In this document: in pieces, positions 5,776 through 9,426 of the stretch
Position numbering within the stretch: the stretch's first letter is position 1
Layout: each line of letters begins with the position of its first letter
Origin: Phascolarctobacterium sp.
Lineage (GTDB): Bacteria > Bacillota > Negativicutes > Acidaminococcales > Acidaminococcaceae
Length of the DNA: 9,426 bases
Assembly (NCBI GenBank): GCA_022718015.1
Contig: JAIHZV010000030.1
Coordinates: forward strand, 1-9,426
Direction: 5' to 3'
Made by a program: the position numbers and the translations under genes
The notes under the pieces: generated by a model
Seen by the model: only the letters and a program-made list of their open reading frames with translations
Databases searched by the model: none
What the model was told of the DNA's origin: nothing

Positions 5776-6243
5776 TTATTTCTTTTTATTTTCCTGCATA
5801 TATCTGCTGATAATATCAAAGGAAATATCCATAACCTCCTGCAGACGCTCCTCACGCTCTTCGAGGAACAGCCAGCCTAAGAGTGCCTCGAACGCTGTGG
5901 CCATGCGGTATTCATGCACAGAAGCGCTTTTCGGCACCATCGACTTGGCATTGCGGCCGCGACGGAAAATCACGCTTTCCTCCTCGCTCAGACTTGCCTC
6001 CAGCTGCTGCATTGCCTGACATTGGCAGACAGCAGACACCATCTTTGAGCCTATATCATGCACGATGCGTACCTGCTTCGAGGTCGGCAGCAGGCGCAGA
6101 CGGACATACATCGAGAAAACCACGTCACCGATATACGCCAGCAGTATCGGATTTATTTCCTTAGTTGCAGGAAAAGGAGCACCGGCAGCCGTGCAGGCTG
6201 CCAGGGCATGCTCCTTTAGCATTTTGTATTGTTCAAATTTCAT
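5776..6243 (-). CDS. mrnC: Mini-ribonuclease III (MrnC)
   Basis: This 155-aa RNase III-type enzyme lacks a double-stranded RNA-binding domain. In Bacillus it trims the base-paired ends of the 23S rRNA precursor, helped by ribosomal protein L3. The catalytic core is visible: NPILLAYIGDVVFSMYVR at 31-48 with metal-binding Asp40, RRGRNAK at 94-100, and the ATAFEALLGWLF helix at 115-126 with Glu119. The start ATG overlaps the cysS stop by one base (TAATG), with almost no ribosome site of its own, so translation is probably coupled to cysS. In the same transcript, rlmB also acts on 23S rRNA, so the operon groups rRNA processing and modification. Confidence 0.95.
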   Translation of the reverse strand: MKFEQYKMLKEHALAACTAAGAPFPATKEINPILLAYIGDVVFSMYVRLRLLPTSKQVRIVHDIGSKMVSAVCQCQAMQQLEASLSEEESVIFRRGRNAKSMVPKSASVHEYRMATAFEALLGWLFLEEREERLQEVMDISFDIISRYMQENKKK

Positions 6244-7688
6244 TATTGCTTAGACCATTTTACGCCTTGCGGAGTATCCTGCAGCACAATGCCGATTTCA
6301 CTCAGCTTGTTGCGCAGCTCATCTGCCAGAGCGTAGTTTTTGTTCTTGCGTGCGTCCTGACGCATAGCGATAAGCATTTCCACCAGCTCGGCTTCCTTGC
6401 TGTCGCCAGACTCCTCAGCAGCCGGAGCAGCAGTCTTCTCCAGTACGCCGATGATGGAGCACATCTCTGCCAGCACATCGTTCAGCAGAGCCACCAGCTT
6501 GCCGTCCGGTTTAATGCCGGCATCAACAACAGCCTTGTGGTAAATGTTGATTTCCTTCGCCAGCGCAAACATATGGCTGATAGCCAGCGCCGTGTTGAAG
6601 TCGTCGCGCATAGCCTCCATGAAGGCTTCACGCAGCTCCTTAACCTTGTCGCGCAGTGCCAGGCTGTCAGCAGTCGGTCCGGCGCTCATCATCTCGCTGA
6701 GCTCACCCAGGGTTTCCTGAGCCTGACGCAGACGAGCAAGGCTCTTTTGTGCTTCAGTCAGACGTGCATCGCTGAAGTCCAGCGGACTGCGGTAATGCGT
6801 GGAAACGATGAAGAAACGCAGAGTTTCAGGGTCATAATGCTCTAAGATATCAATAACCATGAAGAAGTTGCCCAGAGATTTGGACATTTTCTCTTCATTA
6901 ACAGTGATAAAGCCGTTGTGCAGCCAGTAATGTACAAAGGGATGGATACCGGTGCAGCCCTCGGACTGGGCAATCTCGTTCTCATGATGCGGGAAAATCA
7001 AATCGCTGCCGCCGCCATGGAAGTCGAAGCTTTCACCCAGATATTTCATGCTCATCGTGGAGCATTCGATATGCCAGCCGGGACGGCCAGGTCCCCACGG
7101 GCTTTCCCAAGCGGGTTCGCCCGGCTTAGCAGATTTCCACAGAGCGAAGTCCATCGGATTGCGCTTGCGGTCGTCAACGTCTACACGTGCGCCTGCTAGC
7201 ATATCCTCCAGATTACGGCCGGAAAGCTGACCATAGTATTTAAATTTTTCAACGCTGTAGAAAACGTCGCCATCAACAACATAGCCATAGCCATTGTCAA
7301 TCAGGCATTGTACAGTCGCGATAATATCATTGATATGCTCGGAAACACGCGGATATACATGCGCACGGCGTACATTGAGCTTATCCATTACTTCGAAATA
7401 GGAATCAATGTAGCGGTTGCAGATGTCAAACCACTGAACGCCCTCTTTATTAGCAGTGTTGATAATCTTGTCATCAACATCAGTGAAGTTCTGTACATGG
7501 GTTACATCATAGCCCTCATGCTCCAGGAAACGGCGGATAACGTCCCAGGTAACAAAGGGACGAGCGTTGCCAACATGCGGATGGTTGTAGGGAGTTACGC
7601 CGCAAACATAAATGTTGGCTTTGCCGGGAGTGATAGGCACGAATTCTTCTTTTTGTTTGGTTAAGGTGTTATATACTTTAATAGTCAT
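6243..7688 (-). CDS. cysS: Cysteinyl-tRNA synthetase
   Basis: This 481-aa class Ia synthetase charges tRNA-Cys with cysteine. Its HIGH motif appears as HPHVGN at 36-41 and its KMSKS motif at 267-271. The zinc ligands that select cysteine are all present: Cys29, Cys209 (in WHIECS), His234 and Glu238 (in FPHHENE). The C-terminal helical anticodon-binding region (about 320-480) is complete. The start is the ATG at 7688, with GAGGAG seven bases upstream; an in-frame extension to 7709 would run into the adjacent repeat element. No T-box motif is visible ahead of the gene, although many Firmicutes cysS genes have one, and no cysE gene stands between gltX and cysS as it does in Bacillus. It overlaps mrnC by one base. 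Confidence 0.97.
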   Translation of the reverse strand: MTIKVYNTLTKQKEEFVPITPGKANIYVCGVTPYNHPHVGNARPFVTWDVIRRFLEHEGYDVTHVQNFTDVDDKIINTANKEGVQWFDICNRYIDSYFEVMDKLNVRRAHVYPRVSEHINDIIATVQCLIDNGYGYVVDGDVFYSVEKFKYYGQLSGRNLEDMLAGARVDVDDRKRNPMDFALWKSAKPGEPAWESPWGPGRPGWHIECSTMSMKYLGESFDFHGGGSDLIFPHHENEIAQSEGCTGIHPFVHYWLHNGFITVNEEKMSKSLGNFFMVIDILEHYDPETLRFFIVSTHYRSPLDFSDARLTEAQKSLARLRQAQETLGELSEMMSAGPTADSLALRDKVKELREAFMEAMRDDFNTALAISHMFALAKEINIYHKAVVDAGIKPDGKLVALLNDVLAEMCSIIGVLEKTAAPAAEESGDSKEAELVEMLIAMRQDARKNKNYALADELRNKLSEIGIVLQDTPQGVKWSKQ

Positions 7689-7705
7689 AATAAAACTCCT
7701 CAAAG

Positions 7706-7812
7706 ACACCCCCAGTCATCGCCTGCGGCGATGCCAGCCCCCTTTGACGCAAAGACCCGATTTTCTTAGAAAATCGTTGGTCGTGCTAATCCCCGAAGGG
7801 GACTGGGGGCAC
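7706..7812. repeat. Palindromic intergenic element with inverted ends
   Basis: CCCCCAGTC at 7709-7717 and its complement GACTGGGGG at 7801-7809 bound a 107-bp block made almost wholly of hairpins. These are ATCGCC-TGC-GGCGAT (7718-7732), CTTTG-ACG-CAAAG (7742-7754), CGATTTTC-TTA-GAAAATCG (7758-7776) flanked by GACC/GGTC, and CCCC-GAA-GGGG (7791-7801). On the minus strand the outer stem gains three further G·U pairs (7706-7708 with 7810-7812). No ORF or T-box lies inside. The build resembles small non-coding dispersed repeats (REP- or MITE-like) that insert between operon genes; copies elsewhere in the genome cannot be seen here. Confidence 0.72.
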
Positions 7813-7840
7813 AAGGGTATCGCTTCTATCTAAGTACTAA

Positions 7841-9316
7841 TTATAATTCAACGCCTGCTTTAGCAAGGCTAGCCTTAATGCGTTTTGCAGTTCTTTCAAC
7901 GCCCAGCAGCGGCACCATAGCTGCCAGCTCCGGACCATGCTGGTTGCCGGTCAGAGCAACACGAATCGGCATGAATACATCCTTGCCCTTCAGCTTGGTT
8001 GCTTTCTGAATCTGCTTGAACAGAGCCTTTACAGCAGCGTTGTCAAGGTTTTCTACCTTCGGCAGCTCCTCGAGCAGCATATTGATAACGGTCGGTACAG
8101 TTTCAGCCTTCAGAACTGCTTCTGCCTCTTCGTTTTCAAAAGCAAACTCATCATTGAAGTACATTTCTACGCACTCAGGAATCTGTGCAGCATAGGAAAT
8201 ATGCTCCTGTGCAGTTGCCACAACGCGTTTCAGCCATGCCAGCTTTTCGCCTTCCTCTTCACCGGTCATGTAGCCTGCAGCAATCATGTGCGGCTTAGCA
8301 GCCTCGAAGAAAGCCTCTGCGTCCAGCTGACGCATATAGTGCTGGTTAATCCAGTTCAGCTTGTCGATATCGAAAACAGCAGGGTTCTTAGCTACACGGT
8401 CCATGCTGAACTCGTGAATCAGCTCATCCATGCTGAAGATTTCCTGCTCGCTGTTCGGTGCCCAGCCAAGGAGAGCGAGGAAGTTGTTGATAGCTTCCGG
8501 CAAATAGCCCAGCTGACGATATTGGTCAACGCTGGTAGCGCCATGACGCTTGCTCATCTTGGTATGGTCCTTGCCCAGAATCAGGGAGATGTGACCAAAG
8601 GTCGGTTTTTCAAAGCCCAGTGCATCATAAACGAGGCATTGGCGCGGAGTGTTGGACAGATGCTCCTCTGCACGGATTACGTGGGTAATGTGCATCAGTG
8701 CATCGTCGATAACTACAGCATAGTTATAGGTCGGGATGCCGTCAGATTTTACGATAACGAAATCACCGATATTGTTGGAATCAAAAACAACGTCGCCACG
8801 AACCATGTCGCGAACCAGAATCTGCTGGTCAGCAGGAACGCGGAAGCGAACGGTCGGCTTGCGGCCCTCAGCCTTGAACTGAGCAATCTGCTCCTCCGTC
8901 AGGTTGCGGCATTTGCCCATGTAGCGCGGCATTTTGCCTTCTTTAATCAGGCTTTGGCGCTCCTCCTCCAGCTCCTCGTCGGTGCAGTAGCAGTAGTAAG
9001 CCTTGCCCTCAGCAAGCAGCTTGTCGGTATATTTTTTGTAGATATCCAGGCGCTCCATCTGATGATAGGGGCCGTTCGGGCCGCCAACATCAACGCCCTC
9101 ATCCCAGTCCATACCCAGCCATTTTAAAGCGGCCTTGATATTTTCCTCGGATTCCGGGGTAGAACGCTCACGGTCAGTATCCTCGATACGCAGAATCAGC
9201 TTGCCGCCGGTTTTGCGAGCCAGCAGATAGTTGAACAGCGCACTGCGCGCACCGCCGATATGGAACGGGCCAGTCGGGCTCGGCGCAAATCTTACTCTAA
9301 CTTCATCATTACACAT
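7841..9316 (-). CDS. gltX: Glutamyl-tRNA synthetase
   Basis: This 491-aa class Ib synthetase charges tRNA-Glu; in Firmicutes without GlnRS it usually also mischarges tRNA-Gln for the amidation pathway, which I cannot confirm here. The N-terminal RFAPSPTGPFHIGGAR segment (9-24) holds the HIGH motif (HIGG, 19-22), and KMSKR is at 253-257. A possible zinc site is visible as Cys109-x-Cys111 and Tyr132-x3-Cys136, but the His that follows in E. coli (CRH) is Asn138 here. The helical anticodon-binding C-terminus is complete. The start is the ATG at 9316, with GGAGG nine bases upstream; longer in-frame starts (9340, 9355) would place the ribosome site and a leader hairpin inside the gene. It heads the operon and is separated from cysS by the palindromic element. 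Confidence 0.97.
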   Translation of the reverse strand: MCNDEVRVRFAPSPTGPFHIGGARSALFNYLLARKTGGKLILRIEDTDRERSTPESEENIKAALKWLGMDWDEGVDVGGPNGPYHQMERLDIYKKYTDKLLAEGKAYYCYCTDEELEEERQSLIKEGKMPRYMGKCRNLTEEQIAQFKAEGRKPTVRFRVPADQQILVRDMVRGDVVFDSNNIGDFVIVKSDGIPTYNYAVVIDDALMHITHVIRAEEHLSNTPRQCLVYDALGFEKPTFGHISLILGKDHTKMSKRHGATSVDQYRQLGYLPEAINNFLALLGWAPNSEQEIFSMDELIHEFSMDRVAKNPAVFDIDKLNWINQHYMRQLDAEAFFEAAKPHMIAAGYMTGEEEGEKLAWLKRVVATAQEHISYAAQIPECVEMYFNDEFAFENEEAEAVLKAETVPTVINMLLEELPKVENLDNAAVKALFKQIQKATKLKGKDVFMPIRVALTGNQHGPELAAMVPLLGVERTAKRIKASLAKAGVEL

Positions 9317-9337
9317 TGATTTATCCCTCCAGATATT

Positions 9338-9358
9338 CATGCGACCATAGGTCACACG
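9338..9358 (-). promoter_or_regulatory. Leader hairpin upstream of the gltX ribosome site
   Basis: On the minus strand CGTGTGACC and GGTCGCATG pair over 9 bp, with two G·U pairs, around loop TAT. It ends 8 nt before the GGAGG of gltX. It may stabilise the mRNA or position ribosome access. The wobble pairs become mismatches on the other strand, favouring function in the gltX transcript. Confidence 0.55.
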
Positions 9359-9411
9359 CTTAAAATACAGCTTATTTTTTAAGCTGACCAGAAAAATTCC
9401 TAGTCAGCTTA
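9358..9411 (-). promoter_or_regulatory. Mutually exclusive hairpins in the gltX leader
   Basis: Arm A TAAGCTGACTAG (9411-9400) pairs with arm B CTGGTCAGCTTA (9391-9380) over 12 bp, with one G·U and an 8-base loop. Arm C TAAGCTG (9374-9368) repeats the start of arm A and can take arm B instead in a 7-bp hairpin with loop AAAAA, followed by TATTTT. Arm D TTTTAAGC (9365-9358) can also pair with arm B (GCTTAAAA). The A-B hairpin is the strongest. The layout recalls an attenuator, but no leader peptide or T-box motif is visible. Confidence 0.5.
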
Positions 9412-9414
9412 TTA

Positions 9415-9423
9415 ATTATACCA
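9415..9423 (-). promoter_or_regulatory. Extended -10 of the gltX operon promoter
   Basis: The minus strand reads TGG-TATAAT (9423-9415), a perfect -10 with the TGn extension. The -35 would fall about 9438-9443, outside the window. The predicted start near 9408 gives a leader of about 90 nt to the gltX ATG, containing the hairpins listed here. Confidence 0.65.
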
Positions 9424-9426
9424 TAG

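Noticed and set aside
7706..7812. CRISPR array or insertion sequence
   Set aside because: There are no repeated direct units with spacers, no transposase ORF, and the block is only 107 bp with non-identical hairpins.
7689..7840. T-box riboswitch ahead of cysS
   Set aside because: The structured region lacks a TGGNACCGCG-like T-box sequence, a specifier loop and a terminator; it is better read as a palindromic repeat.
7937..9127. 396-codon plus-strand ORF opposite gltX
   Set aside because: It is antisense to a complete GluRS with all motifs. Such long open antisense frames follow from codon bias, and no ribosome site or recognisable family is present.
9380..9411. Plus-strand intrinsic terminator at the right edge
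   Set aside because: The stem lacks a T-run after it on the plus strand (ATTAATTATACC follows), no plus-strand gene precedes it, and its wobble pair favours the minus strand.

Overview
The window is a compact bacterial housekeeping region in which every gene I can support lies on the minus strand. Read in transcription order (right to left), it holds gltX, cysS, mrnC, thyX, rlmB and yacP, then sigH, a small P-loop ATPase gene, pfkA, uppP and a tRNA-Thr gene cut by the left edge. The gltX-cysS-mrnC-rlmB-yacP-sigH order is the classic Firmicutes arrangement. SigH is very close to the Bacillus/Clostridia stationary-phase sigma factor. The roughly even base composition, the thyX inserted between mrnC and rlmB, and an E. 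coli-like UppP signature would fit the Negativicutes (Phascolarctobacterium/Acidaminococcus type). That placement is inference from gene order and sequence feel, not a search result.

Right part (about 3742-9426): a translation and RNA-maturation operon. It starts at an extended -10 element at the right edge. A roughly 90-nt gltX leader with mutually exclusive hairpins follows. After gltX comes a roughly 107-bp palindromic repeat-like element, then cysS, mrnC, thyX, rlmB and yacP packed with 1-nt overlaps or short gaps. The products charge tRNA with Glu and Cys, mature 23S rRNA (MrnC, RlmB), cleave mRNA on the ribosome (YacP/Rae1) and make dTMP (ThyX).

Centre (about 2240-3745): sigH has its own sigma-A promoter, whose -35 contains the yacP stop codon, and it ends at a strong intrinsic terminator. 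Four bases past the terminator T-tract lies a match to the sigma-H promoter consensus. It drives a 154-aa P-loop protein that I read as a stand-alone relative of BrxF, the small ATPase of BREX-3 phage-defence systems, with no other BREX gene in view. This orphan ATPase with a candidate sigma-H promoter is the most unusual item in the window.

Left part (1-2239): pfkA lies downstream of the ATPase gene behind a 13-bp leader hairpin and ends at a strong terminator. uppP (undecaprenyl-diphosphate recycling) and tRNA-Thr(UGU) each have their own promoter; the tRNA promoter is a perfect consensus. No gene on the plus strand is credible, and there is no gene-free stretch longer than 300 bases.
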